Shown here: positions 48,370 through 59,879 of the stretch, one piece after another | How the letters are laid out: each line of letters opens with the position of its first letter | How positions within the stretch are numbered: the stretch's first letter is position 1 | Source: Trichobilharzia regenti | Taxonomy: Eukaryota; Platyhelminthes; Trematoda; Strigeidida; Schistosomatidae | NCBI GenBank assembly: GCA_944472135.2 | Contig: OX235270.1 | Span: 74,533,168 to 74,597,167 of the forward strand | Reading direction: 5' to 3' | Length of the DNA: 64,000 bases | The notes under the pieces: generated by a model | What the model was told of the DNA's origin: nothing | What the model saw: the letters and a program-made list of their open reading frames with translations, nothing else | The model's database searches: none | Program-made: the position numbers and the translations under genes

Positions 48370-50285
48370 AGTCAATCTAGTATGTTTTTCCTCGATTTAT
48401 ATTTCAGCGATAATCTTTCTCTCGATATGATCTATGATACATCTGCCGTTAGCGATAAGCAGTTAAAAAATGGAAATTGTCATCGTTTAACTGAGTTGAA
48501 AGTATTAAAGTAAACAGCGGACGTTTATTTATTCAGTTCGTTTTCGTTTTTTCTATTTTTTCACTTTTAGTATTTACTGGTTCTGAAGCGAAGCGCATAC
48601 ACCTTTCTTTATAACATTTCGGACAGCTATAGATGTTTAGTTAAGTGACGTTTTCGTTGCATTATGATATTGTGGGATACATTGTTTCACTCCGAAGGTT
48701 TTAATACTGTTAATCGTAGTACCAAGAAATATTCTCATCTAACCCCATCCCACTTCACGTCTTTTTATTTTATATTTAAAAATCTACGATAAATTTCTTG
48801 TTCTAGTTTCTAAAATTTGTTATAAATACCAATCAGTCAAAACCCTCATTGTTATTCATATCAATTGTGTGACGGAAGACAGTGAAGGATTTCGAAAAAG
48901 CCATCTTCTGAGGAAAAGCACAAACTCAGCACACCATGAAACAAATCACTGAGATATGCGTATTCAGGCATTAAGATTCTACTGAGCTAATTTAAATTTC
49001 ATTATAAGTACTGGCGATGAACTTTAAACCTCAGGTATTGATGAATTTGTCCACTTATATTCATGAGTGAATTTCAGCCCTCGAATAAACGATTGTCTGA
49101 GTCCTCCTCTTGGAGTTAAATAATAATTATGATGACCTGATGTGAAAATAGCAAGGTGTGATTGCATTTTAAGGCGTGAATCTATGAAGAATCAGAATAA
49201 TCTGTTTTGATAAAAATAGCTGACTAATGCTTCCATTTCAGCTGCTGAGAGTAAGAAGTAATTTGATTTTTTATCGTCTAAAGTTTAACGACAACTCTTT
49301 ATTTATACTTATGAGAAAGATAAAGGTGTGGGACAAAATAATAGCAATTCTGACAAAATCAAAGGTGTTTTTTAAAATATGTAAGGAGAAAGTAAGAATC
49401 CTTGAGGGTGGAGAAATTTCAGTCGGAGAATGTTTAATTTTATTTTTGTATCAGATTGCATCATTAAGAAATTCATGCTGTCAGCTAGGAAGGATTTATG
49501 CGTCTGGTTGATTTAGAAATGTACAAACACACCGAAGTCTTGAGACTTTTCATTGCATTAGAGAGATGTAATTCGAGAATGTTATTTTCCTACAAACGTC
49601 AAAAACTACTTTGTAAGTTAAAATTCATATAAAACTATAAATTTTATTGGAAATAAATTTAGTAAGTTGTAAAACATATTATACTTCCACTCATGGATCG
49701 CCAAAAACTGTGAATCGAAAGGTGAATATTCAGGAACTTAAAGTTTTATAAATATTTCTGCATCTCAAGTTTCTGCCTGCCATCTATAGAGTAAGTTATG
49801 TATGCTATACTTCAAATAATATCACTAAGTTACATACTTATTTGAATTCGCTATTTTGTCTTTCAGTCATAAGTGTCTATGATATTTGTAACGTTTGTTT
49901 CTCATGACTGTTCAGAGAGTGTTTCGGATGAACATCACCTTATCTGATAAAAAAACACCTTATGAGTCACGTGAAAATATTTGTACTCGTGCATAAAATA
50001 CCATTATTTTTTAATTAACAGAAAACAGGTTTGCTATTATGAAATATTTCAATAACACAGCTTATGTCGTCGATTTTTTTCTGTCCTTACTCTGTTTTGT
50101 AGTTAATAAGGCGTATTGTGTGATGGCATCATTTCATTTATGCAGGTCAAGTGGATATAGTTAACGTGGGTTGAATAAGTAATAGAAGGGAAGAATTAAG
50201 CAATAAAATACAAAAGAAATATGATTCTACTTATTTACTGATTACATATACAAACGACTGAATTTCCAACTTAGACACAATAATT
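48370..50285. other. Unannotated AT-rich stretch
   Basis: A plus frame at 49227-49511 has no recognisable domain. Nothing else seen. Confidence 0.35.
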
Positions 50286-50291
50286 TAACTC

Positions 50292-50703
50292 AATTTTAGA
50301 TTTTCCCGTCGATTGATTGGACTGGAGTGCTCGGTCTCACGTTGACACATCAGCTTCTTGTATAGATGCTTCGACGATGTCTGAGGATGAGGTTAGAACT
50401 TAGTTGGTGGATGGTGACTAGCAGGGGAATCCAGGATGCACATTTCTCACAAGAAGCTGATAGATCCACCTGAGACCCGGCCCTTCGGTCTAATCAGTTG
50501 ACGAGAAAATCTAAAATTAAATGACCCGTTGCACAAGAGATGGCTCTCGTGGCCCAAGTGGTATAGTAGATAATGCTTTGACGTTTGAAACTATGGGCAT
50601 TGGGTTCGAGCCACGGTGGGAACATCATCACTCACTGTGCAATGCAGGTACACTCAGAGAAAAGTTCCAGGCTGAATTCCACTGCTAGTCACCATCCACC
50701 AAT
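50292..50703 (+). mobile_element. Sm-alpha-type SINE with inverted tail
   Basis: Layout: an inverted tail (GATTTTCCCGTCGATTGATT, 50298 on), a short inverted 3'-end piece (GTTGGTGGATGGTGACTAGC), the tail again in plus orientation (complementary block at 50462-50519), then a tRNA-like head with A box (TGGCCCAAGTGG) and B box (GGGTTCGAGCCACG). The 3' part ends CCACTGCTAGTCACCATCC. The ribozyme core is lost (CAGAGAAAAGTTCC where CTGATGAG..GAAAC should be). The same layout recurs at 57010. Confidence 0.75.
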
Positions 50704-50709
50704 TAACGT

Positions 50710-52200
50710 CTTAGGTACTATAAGGTTAGTTTCTGACAGAGTGCAGTTCTATCAAAAGATTACTGTTTATACGAAGTGTTCACTCAGTTTTCTTTATTAA
50801 GAATAAGTGAATTCTCTTGATCTTCCATGGGCTGATGATATGTGTATCAAGCGTATAATTTTGAGCCAAATACATCAAACAGAGAGTAATTTAATAGCGC
50901 AATGCTACTTTTATTTAGCTAATGTTTGTCTACTTAAAAGATTGTGAAATATATTTATAATGAAACATGTCTAAACCTTTTTGGTTTGCAATAAAACACA
51001 AGAAATATTTTTCTCATGTATCTCACTGCTTTTCTTTTAAGTTTCTCTGAAAATATTCATAAGCATGTCCGGAAGTTAACACTAGAGGCGTATCAATCTT
51101 TGTAAAATGCGTATGATCAGGAGAATAGACACAATATTTCTTGATTCAAGTTTGACAGAGTGGTGAGAAGCCGAAATTTAGTTTGACAATTACTTTCAAA
51201 TTGTATTACGCCAACTGAACAAGTGAACAATACTTCTGACCAATACTTGTTACTACTGAAAAACACAGTGTCACAGATATGTGCTTTAATGCATTTCTTG
51301 TTGCCTCTTTCAGACGAAAAATGTATTTTAATATTCCTAAGTGTATATGATTCTTGGCCGTTGAATCTCAGTTCTTTTTTTCCACTTGTACCAAAGTATC
51401 AGTCTACGATCTACTCCATAATTTCAATTATTTTACTGCACTAGTTTGGAGCTATTTTACGTTAGAATGTACTGACCAAACCATACTCTGTTTTTTCAAA
51501 ACATTTACACCTGAGTATGATTAATCTCTTTATATTCAGTTATCTGATTTTATTAAACTCCTCACAGTTATTTTGCCCAATTTGGACAGATAATGGCCAT
51601 TAGAAAACTGAAGAAGTTATTATAAAGCTTTTAGTCTATATTTACATTTTATTTATTTAAACAACAGCAACTTATATAGCTAAGCTCAAAGTCCATGAAG
51701 TTTGTTACAAATCAAATAGCTCCTTGCATAGTGAGTCCTATGACTAGGTCCCTTATTTCCTTAAATGTGATTCATGCACTGTACTAATATACAGCACAAC
51801 TGATTCTCACAAATCAGAAAAAAAGCCCGCTTCATTAATTTGGATAATTTTAGAAACATGACAAAACGTTACATATATTGTTCTAATTTTCTGAGCAGAT
51901 GAAGTGTGCAAACTATATTTCAGAAACCAAAGTCATTTAGATACGTTTTGTCGAAGAAAACCCTAAGTAACACTTCAGAAGAAACAATGAAATCACTTTT
52001 TAAGTAAGTCTTTATTTAGTATGTGCAGAATTGTAACCATCTTTCTGAAAAAGGTTCTAAGTTTCTATCAAAAACATTTACTTTTCGTAAAGTTCCATGA
52101 ATCCCGTCTGATGAAAATTATTTCCCTTAAATCAGTCGTTGTAAGTAGTACAGTAAGTTTATTTATCCTATTCTTAATATTTGTCATTTGACTACTATTA
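50710..52200. other. Unannotated AT-rich stretch
   Basis: No feature recognised. Confidence 0.35.
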
Positions 52201-52204
52201 CAAT

Positions 52205-52560
52205 ACCCGGCCGATTACTGCTACCTTGTCGTGGTGATCGGGCTTGAATACCGTAATTACCCAACATGCTAAACTGACTGGGACTCTGTCCCTGCAGGTC
52301 CTACCATGTCAGGAAGGTTGTTTGGATAGCGATTAAACTAAAAGCAGTTACCATGGGGTACATGGGCTCCAGTATCCAATCGGATCAAATGGCGTATGAA
52401 CCGATATGGGTCGCCAGCAACCATGGGAATGCAGCTCCTGACGCTGCTCCACTGCCTTGCGGATTAGACTCCAAGTCAAAGGCTCCGGGAGTGGTCCGTT
52501 AATAAAACCACCTGCTTCGGTCTGGGCGCCCGGGCAGTATCTCAGCCCTCACACAATGAA
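52205..52560 (+). repeat. GC-rich segment resembling a LINE 5'UTR
   Basis: Distinctly more GC-rich than its flanks. It starts with CTACCTTGTCGTGGTGATCG, a motif of the kind found at the 5' end of several non-LTR retrotransposons, and ends near GGGCGCCCGGGCAGTATCTC. No long frame. The identification is inference. Confidence 0.4.
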
Positions 52561-52719
52561 TTGAATAAAGCAACAAACAATCAATAAAACTTATCACATG
52601 CTATTACACGTTTTGCAATTTCCTTCTTTCTTCCCTTCCCGATGATAGTTAACGAATACTGTTTGAACTTGTTAAGCATGACTGTTTTCCTTCCAGATGA
52701 AGTTCTTTATCCGTTCTCA

Positions 52720-52722
<3 letters not shown>

Positions 52723-52763
<41 letters not shown>
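52723..52763. repeat. AT microsatellite
   Basis: About 41 bases of uninterrupted AT. Confidence 0.95.
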
Positions 52764-52764
<1 letters not shown>

Positions 52765-52769
52765 TTTTT

Positions 52770-53750
52770 TTCTTTTGATCTATGCTGTTTTATTATAATT
52801 GTGTGGCGCATCCTTCTTGGTGCCATATTATGCCAAGTTTTTATGCGTTTAAAAAAATTAAATAAAACAATACTCAGAGATTATAGTATTTATGAACATA
52901 TTCTGCCCTGAAGAAGCTTTTTTAAAATGAGTAAACTTTATGGTGTATGTTTTTGATAAGATAGTTTTTAGTATAACGTAAGATGATGTTAACGCAAATT
53001 ACATCAAGGAATATCAGATGTAGTGAAACATGAAATGATTTTATTTTTCGAAAGATTTCGCTAGTATTTACTGATCACTGTGCTATAAAGTGTACCGTTT
53101 ACTCCTTACATATTATATTGTTTCTCCTGATGATGTTAATTACAGCCGAAGGATTTCAATTAATAGAATTCCACTGAGACAGATGTGGTATACTTTTTTT
53201 TTGCATAACATTCAAATACTGATTTGCCACAATTTCACTTTGGAAGAATCACTACTCAGTTCACTTCAAGTTAGTTGGGAACACCATTCACCACAAGCTG
53301 TCACCTCGAATATTCTTCATCAAACTCTATGAATAGTCATTTTTTTTTAATAGGACAATCTTTCCGTAAATACTTTTAATAAAATATGGTATAATTAATT
53401 AAGATTTTTGTACAAAAGGATGCGTGTATGCGTGTTCTTATGAAATGTCTACTTGTCATTCGGAATTCCAGCGCTTTATTCTTTACGCTAGTTACATCTA
53501 TCTGTCATGTCAGTAGATAGCTATGAACAGTATAACTATTCCTTAAATATTGGCTATGGGCAATGGTTCTGGGTAATGAGTCAAAAATGTCTACTATTTT
53601 GAGTCCCACCATGCATTTCAAAACAGATGGCTTCCAGTATATATGTAAAACCTGGGCTCTGTGGTAGTAAGTAATTTCATATAAGTTTGCAATTAGTAGT
53701 GCTCTCTGAGCTACAAATCTTCTCTATTATTCCATATAAGTTTGTTTTTT
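52770..53750. other. Unannotated AT-rich stretch
   Basis: No feature recognised. Confidence 0.35.
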
Positions 53751-53756
53751 AGATAT

Positions 53757-54325
53757 ATCACACAGTGAAACAGTATTATTTACTGGATAACGTGGAAACA
53801 AGCTTTATCGGTTAAAAGATCCTGTAGAGCCTTTAAAACAAAACAATTTAGTTCATCTTATATCCTGTTGGAAAGATTTTCAGATCAAATAGATAGATCA
53901 AACTAGTAGAACAGGGGCAGTCAAACTAGCTGAACATAAAAACCTAGTAAAATATAGATTGGTTGTCCCTAATAAGATAAGAAATCTACAGAACAGTTCA
54001 GCCATAGAACTGCATGCTATTACACTCAAACACACGATAGGATGGGATAAGATGACAGTTTCAAAATCTAGTGTAATACGGTTGGGGCGAGAAAGATTGA
54101 TGCCAGAAGCTTTGTTTATCGAACCAACTGCAAGTGTGTGTAATAGGAATGACTCAACACCTGTCCTGGACATCTGGAAAATTCTACTACTCCTACGACA
54201 AATAGGAGAAAACAAAGAAAACTATAAAACTCAAGTTTTGAAGTCGTGTGATTATGAACAATAAATTTTGGTTGAAACGTCATCCAGTAAATAATAATAC
54301 TGTTTCACTGTGTGATATATCTAAT
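53757..54325 (+). mobile_element. Penelope-like GIY-YIG fragment between inverted repeats
   Basis: A plus frame from 53893 to 54264 reads TGAVKLAEHKNLVKYRLVVP, SSAIELHAITLKHTIGWDKM, LGRERLMPEALFIEPTASVC, NRND. This matches the second half of GIY-YIG endonucleases of the AEH..S-A-I-x-x-H..G-H-x-I-x-W-D type. The GIY-YIG motif is cut off on the left. The frame ends SCDYEQ and runs into AACGTCATCCAGTAAATAAT..CACTGTGTGATATATC. An inverted copy of that block lies at 53757-53795, so the fragment sits between inverted repeats of about 40 bases. Confidence 0.65.
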
Positions 54326-54329
54326 ACAC

Positions 54330-55180
54330 AGAATAATATGGAAGAAGCTTTCAAACTGTTTACAATACAAGAACATTTACTGAAGAAGAATAATAAGACT
54401 TCTCATTGTAATTTAGATGTTGACTTAGACAGAATGTAACTAGGACAATAGTGTCATATATAAAGTGTGTATCATGAATATAGTATGCGGACTGAGATTG
54501 AGAAATTAGTGGTACCACATACTGACTTTGGATCAGTGCAGATACAGCGTTAGTTAAAACTACATTAGCTAAAAGTCTTTTCATATTTACCAAGATAGTG
54601 TATGTCGACATACATTAAATACAGACGTTTATTTATGTGATATGTTTATATATTTTGAAAATAGGGTGAGTGGTCATATTCTGCTTATAAGAGACTAGTC
54701 CACTGTCTATTTTTAATTTTCAAATGTCTTTCTCAGACTTTCATTTTAACAGTGGATAAATAATTAGTTAGATTGTAAACAGTAGTATGGATGTAAGTGA
54801 ACATCAGATGAGACTGTAAATATTCTTTGAGGTTATATTTATCATAGACATCAACATAATGCATAAGTGATGTTTACTCCCAACGGTAAAGGTATAAACA
54901 AACTGACTGCTACAGTGGTTAGTATATTGTTATGCATTTTTGTGACTTCATTTGTGAAGGGACCATGTCAACTATTCACCTACTACTGGAATTTTACGAC
55001 AATGTAGACTATATTTAGCTTTAGTAAAGGAATCTTGCAGTAATGAACTGCCTCAGTTAAATATTTTGGTATTTAAAATTGGTTGCCCAGTTGAAAACAG
55101 TGAGTATCCAGACAAGCAAACAAAGACTTGTTAACTCCATTTAATTGTCTACAAGTTATCCCATCGTGACTTAATGGAGT
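54330..55180. other. Unannotated AT-rich stretch
   Basis: No feature recognised. Confidence 0.35.
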
Positions 55181-55185
55181 CAGGA

Positions 55186-55206
55186 AAACAAACAAACAAA
55201 CAAAAC
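55186..55206. repeat. AAAC tetranucleotide repeat
   Basis: Five tandem copies of the unit. Confidence 0.9.
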
Positions 55207-55209
55207 TTA

Positions 55210-55570
55210 AGGCATTAGAAATCAACATGGCTGCTCCCATGATAATAGTAGTGGTTGAATAATTTTCTTTTGTATGCATTGCTCAAGATTCTGTAGCTTA
55301 ACCACTAAAGCTTCAGAAATGCAAAGGAGACGCAGTCGTGTTGCCTTTGGCAGGTTATTTTAAAGGAGACGTTTGCTGAAATGGAACGACTGGTGTTGGC
55401 AAGGTGTTAGATTACCTCACTGCTTATAGAGCCGTTATTACCTTTCTCTATCCATGCGGGATAGTTTTCTTGAATCCTTTTGGACAGGATACGCGTCGAA
55501 CGACTAATATATGTCACTCCATAAGAACAGGTGAACTCGTGATTTCATCCCCTGGCTGCAAAGTGAGGCA
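55210..55570 (-). mobile_element. Penelope-like GIY-YIG fragment
   Basis: The minus strand, with a stop and a frameshift, reads EFTCSYGVTYISRSTRILSK, RIQENYPAWIEKGNNGSISS, HLANTSRSISANVSFKI, then LRLLCISEALVVKLQNLEQC and IQKKIIQPLLLSW. TYISRSTR stands where SYIGHTQR is in the copy at 34905-35075; the glycine is lost. Dead copy. Confidence 0.65.
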
Positions 55571-55579
55571 CAGGTCATT

Positions 55580-56240
55580 ATATGCTCTAATCTGTTCCCA
55601 GTATAGAAATGTTTGTATTTGATAACTGTGAGCTATCGGCAAGAAGCCTAGGTTTTGTGCTTCTTGACACTCACCAGTTAGTAAGAGGTATCTGAAATCA
55701 TGAAGGAACGCGTGTCCCCCATGAGATTTTGGTCAAACCTTATACACTTATCATCACATACATAATCGTATTTGGTATTCATTAATTTGTAGCTGAAGTT
55801 AGACTAAGTATGTGACTGTAATAACTTAACTTAAAGATATGGTTATTGAAATTCGCTTAAAGTTCGGCGATTTTATCAAAACTCGGAATCCATTGAATCA
55901 AAATAGTATATCAAAAGGAATCGAGAGAATTTTATTCAGCAAAAAGTAGTATGAAATAGTCGTATGAATAAGAAACAAATAGAGGTTAAGCAATGGCAGG
56001 AAAAATAGAAATTCAATGTCTTGTTTAAGACATTTCACTTGACAATACACAATGTGTTATGAAAATTTTGGCCTCATTTTTAAAAGAAAATCCCGAGGTT
56101 ATTCAAGAAATTTTGAAAATGCTTCAATCAATAAGTACATCGAATCGGAACTGTTGAACCAGTAAGTATTATACGTAATTATCCAACTCTTGTATTCTTT
56201 TTCATATGATGGAGAAGATTTGTAGGTCAGGTGGATGATT
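55580..56240. other. Unannotated AT-rich stretch
   Basis: No feature recognised. Confidence 0.35.
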
Positions 56241-56246
56241 TTCACG

Positions 56247-56358
56247 TGGTTGTGTTCCCTGAGCTGGATAGTTAGTTGAAGTATGCGCTGAAGATGTCGT
56301 CTATTAGGGCGATGAAAGCTTCGCAAATTAACTATCCAGCTCAGGGAACACAACCATA
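56247..56358. repeat. 28 bp perfect hairpin enclosing a hammerhead-like motif
   Basis: TGGTTGTGTTCCCTGAGCTG (start of the 28-base arm at 56247-56274) is perfectly complementary to 56331-56358. The 56-base loop contains CTGAAGAT, a 6 bp stem GTCGTC/GGCGAT with two G-U pairs, and GAAAGC. This follows the CUGANGA..stem II..GAAA pattern with one extra base after CTGAAGA. PLEs are known to carry minimal hammerheads in their terminal repeats, so this may be a PLE relic. Confidence 0.6.
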
Positions 56359-56359
56359 T

Positions 56360-56785
56360 CAAAAAATTCTTTTTCATACAAGATAGTAATGACATGTCAA
56401 AACATGTATACAGTCCCCAAAAATCATTGCTTAAAAACTGGTATTCTATATCAGACTTAACCTTTCAAATATTAGGAACAGATAAAATAAAACTTTAATT
56501 GGTCTAAATGAGTGCCGAAATATTTTGAGAAGTCACACTAAGTAACTGTCTGCTTTAATGAAAGTAGGTTTGCTAAATTTCATATTAGTTTGCGTGTTGG
56601 ATTCATATAGCGGGGAACATCTAAATTATTTGTAAGTCTGAGAAGGTATGTGCTTGCCTAAATAATCCATAAACTGGAACTGGCGTTTGTTCTTAAAAAG
56701 TTTATTTTTATACCACGATACCAATAATTACTTCAGTTTTTTTGTTGGTCAGCTCATAAAATTTTTTCCTAAACCATGAGTGATT
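56360..56785. other. Unannotated stretch
   Basis: No feature recognised. Confidence 0.3.
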
Positions 56786-56792
56786 CTTAGAT

Positions 56793-57464
56793 GGTGGATG
56801 GTGACTAGCAGTGGAATCCAGCCAGAATGAACGTTTCGTTCTATTTGGGACTTGTCAGCTGGATGTACCTTCATTTCCTAGTGAGTGATGATGTTCCCAC
56901 CGAGGATCGAACCCCGTGCCCATAGTTTCAAACACCAAAGAGTTATTCCCTAGACCACTTGGGCCACGAGAGCCACCCCTTGTGCAATGGGTCATATTTT
57001 TTTTTAATATTAATTTAATTGAATTCTTGATTTTCCCGTTGATTGATTGGATTAAAGAGCTTGGTCTCAGGTTGACATGTCGGCTTCTTGTGCAAATGCT
57101 TCGACGATGTCTGGATATGTAATTAGATGTTAATTGGTGGATGGTGACTTGCAGTGGAATCCAGGATGCGCATTTCTCACTAGAAGCCGACCTGTGAACC
57201 TGAGACCGAGCACTTCGGTTTAATCAATCGACGGGAAAATCAAGAATTCAATTAAATTAATATGACCCATCGCACAAGAGTCGGCTTTCGTGGCCCAAGT
57301 GGTATAGTAAATAACGCTTTGGTGTTTGAAACTATGGGCACGGGGTTCGATCCTCGGTGGGAACATCATCACTCACTGGAGAATGCAGGTACATCTAGCT
57401 GGCGAGTCCCAAATAGAACGAAACGTTCATTCTGGCTGGATTCCACTGCTAGTCACCATCCACC
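56793..57464. mobile_element. Large Sm-alpha-type palindrome
   Basis: A minus copy (56793-57000) and a plus copy (57255-57464) of a tRNA-like/hammerhead SINE face each other. Between them are inverted tails (AATTGAATTCTTGATTTTCC at about 57018, complement at 57234-57251) and a short inner piece. Both arms share unusual changes (AATAGAACGAAACGTTC and ATTCTGGCTGGATTCC), so one arm was copied from the other. The ribozyme cores are broken in both: CTGGCGAG on plus, CTGACAAG on minus. A and B boxes remain (TGGCCCAAGTGG; GGGTTCGATCCTC). Confidence 0.8.
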
Positions 57465-57504
57465 GATTAAATACTAATTAAATGCCCAGAAATCGATTAA
57501 GCAT

Positions 57505-57590
57505 CTGCACAAGAAGCCAACATGTCAACCTGAGACCAAGCACTTCAGTCCAATCAATCAACGGGAAAATCAAAAAATTCAGTTAAATAT
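57505..57590 (+). repeat. Sm-alpha-type SINE tail, extra copy
   Basis: GCACAAGAAGCCAACATGTC through CAATCAATCAACGGGAAAAT repeats the tail seen at 57185-57258 in the same orientation and at 57018-57100 inverted. It may mark the true right end of the composite. Confidence 0.7.
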
Positions 57591-57792
57591 GAGTGAACCT
57601 GTTGATCTCTTCCCTTAATTTCAATCCTTCAATTTATTATAATTTAGTTTTCTCAAATTACTATTCAGTTTACACTACTAAATTATAAGAATATAAGATA
57701 TGACCCAAGTATTAACAAGATAACGCCTGCGAGAATTCACTGGCAATCAGTTGAATGTAAACGAACAAAGTCCCTAGAATAAATAAGTCTTC

Positions 57793-58095
57793 CAAGTATT
57801 GGTTTAGTAGGGATTTCGTTTGATTGGATGGGGGATTTCGTAATGAGCGGACATCATTGAAGAAGACATCACGAAGTTGCGTTATGTCGTGAATTGGCAG
57901 AAGCTAGAACTCCAGGACCATTGGATCCCAGTGACTCTATGGTGCACGAGCTCGCCTTGTAACCAGAAGGTCCTGGTTTAGAACCCTGGTGGATGCGTAC
58001 TGGTAGAGAGTCCCAAACTAGGACGAAACAGCTGTCGAGTACTTCCAGGTTTTCCAGTGGTTCCCCAACTGATGTCAGCTTATGATGATAACTCT
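57793..58095 (-). mobile_element. Family B hammerhead SINE, reverse orientation
   Basis: The tail (AAGTATTGGTTTAGTAGGG) and a very short inverted piece (GGGATTTCGTAATGAGCGG) lie on the left. A plus-facing copy follows: GTTGCGTTATGTCGTGAATT, tRNA-like head (CTCGCCTTGTAACCAGAAGG), ribozyme region (CTGGTAGAGAG, core lost; then GGACGAAACAGCTGTC) and the end CTTATGATGATAACTC. Strand is given for the unit as oriented at 2652. The second arm is almost gone. Confidence 0.75.
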
Positions 58096-58099
58096 CCTT

Positions 58100-59160
58100 C
58101 ACTTATTTGTATGAGCATTTTTCAGGAATGTGCCTCTAAACGTCTACTGTTCATTTTTAGTACATATTCTTCATTACTTTACTTCTTTCATATAGTATTG
58201 AAAATACTGATATATATATTCTGTAGAAAGAATACTTGAGTAGTATTCGATTCTATCTACAGAGGCTTTAGGGAGTTGCAAGCACCACTGCGCTACTTTT
58301 ATTTTTATCCATCAGATAAGACAATGTTTGCATAAACTTTTGTACAGGAATAGAAAGAATTAGAAGGGCGAAAGCAATAACCTTTTAAAAAAATAACAGT
58401 GAACTTTTTGCACAGGTACAGCTAATGCCAGAATATAATAAAATAACCCTTCTGTTTTAGTGTGATCATCACGTCTCGATAACTAATTCAATGAAATAAC
58501 ATAGGTAATAACGATTTTTTAAGAAATTTTAATTCACGCACGAAATTCACGATATCATTCATTTACACTTGCTTATTAACACTTTTGTATAAGGTACACT
58601 GTGAGTCATAGTGATACATACTAACATATTTATTATCTTTCCTCACATTTATTTTATCAGTTAAACGTGGAATATTCTCAGTAGGATAGCTTATTTGCAT
58701 ATGTTCTCACTTTCCAAGCAGGTCATCACAGCGTTACCAATGAAGCTTCTGAGTACTTTGTGATTAACAAATTTTTTCACGACGTTTGTAATGTGATAAT
58801 TAAGTCAAGCATTGCAACACAGTGAAACGACTAAGTATGATATTAGAGGAATATACCCAGTAGGAAAATATGCCAACAAGTCTTACTCATTAGTTGCACG
58901 CATTCCAAAATGAGTTGTATCCAGACAGAAAAGATACACTGCGAATGAACGCGAAGAAGTTGGAAGTTTGAGTTAACAAAAGTTGAATGACGCTTGACTA
59001 TTTATCGATATAAAAAAACCTGGAACAACTGTGTAATACTTTCCACTAATAGTAATAATAATAACAGCTTTACGGAAGAGAAGCGTTTAACTCTTTAAAA
59101 CGTATTTCAGGATATATACATATATATATATGCGCAATATTTAGGCGTCTCTCAGCATAG
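58100..59160. other. Unannotated AT-rich stretch
   Basis: No feature recognised. Confidence 0.35.
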
Positions 59161-59164
59161 TTTT

Positions 59165-59870
59165 ATTATTATTATTGTTCCTTCGGGTTTCTAGTGAAAT
59201 ATAGGGCTTCAACTCAACGTCTCCACTTGCTTCCGTCTTTTGCTGTACTTTTCACCTGCATCCATGTTAGTCCATGCTCTTTCAGCTCCTCTTCACACGA
59301 TCTCCTCCATGTCACCCTTGTACTGACGTCCTACTCGCCGCTTCCTTTTCGGGCTCCACTCGAGTGATGGCATGACTTGCGCGCGCGATGTCACCCAGCG
59401 GTCTCCTCAGCGAGTGTCTAATCCATCTCCACTTTCTCCTGCATATTTGTTGACTGGCGATTGGTTCTTGTTTTGTTTGGTTGTTCCCACAGTTTCTTGT
59501 TGGTGATTCCTTCCGGCCCGGCCATCTGATCTTCAGTATAGAGTGAAGACAGTTGTTGGTAGAGGTCTGCAACAGGCTGTTGGAAATACTCTTTGTGACC
59601 CACCCGCCAAGTTTTTGATCCGTATAGAAGAACTTACTTTACGTTTGTATTGGAAATCCGACCGAATTTTTTTGTTGTTGCTGAGTGACGAAGATTTCCC
59701 TCCAGATTGGTTTCAGATTGATGAATGTGTTTCGCGCCTTCCCGATTCTCGCTCGATTTGACATCCTCGTCCGTTCCTACTACCTGTAGTTGAGACAATG
59801 CTCCCTACATAAGTGAATGAATTGGCCTCTTTCAAATCCCTCCTGTTAATGGTGATTGACGCTGAATGTT
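59165..59870 (-). mobile_element. 5'-truncated RTE, C-terminal end and 3' tail
   Basis: Minus frames read FQQPVADLYQQLSSLYTEDQ, ILKIRWPGRKESPT and RRKWRWIRHSLRRPLGDI (the RWRWIGHxLR block of RTE C-termini). The 3' end is AAGCCCTATATTTCACTAG, then CCCGAAGGAACAATAATAAT. This shows the native RTE 3' end that the tRNA-SINEs share. Frames are broken in several places. Confidence 0.75.
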
Positions 59871-59879
59871 GCATAGTTT

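Noticed and set aside
47890..48370. Protein genes at 47890-48141, 48057-48353 and 48113-48370
   Set aside because: The DNA is an 18S rRNA fragment; the frames are accidental.
52642..52911. An 89-codon plus frame spanning the AT microsatellite
   Set aside because: The middle of the peptide is the translated microsatellite; no other support.
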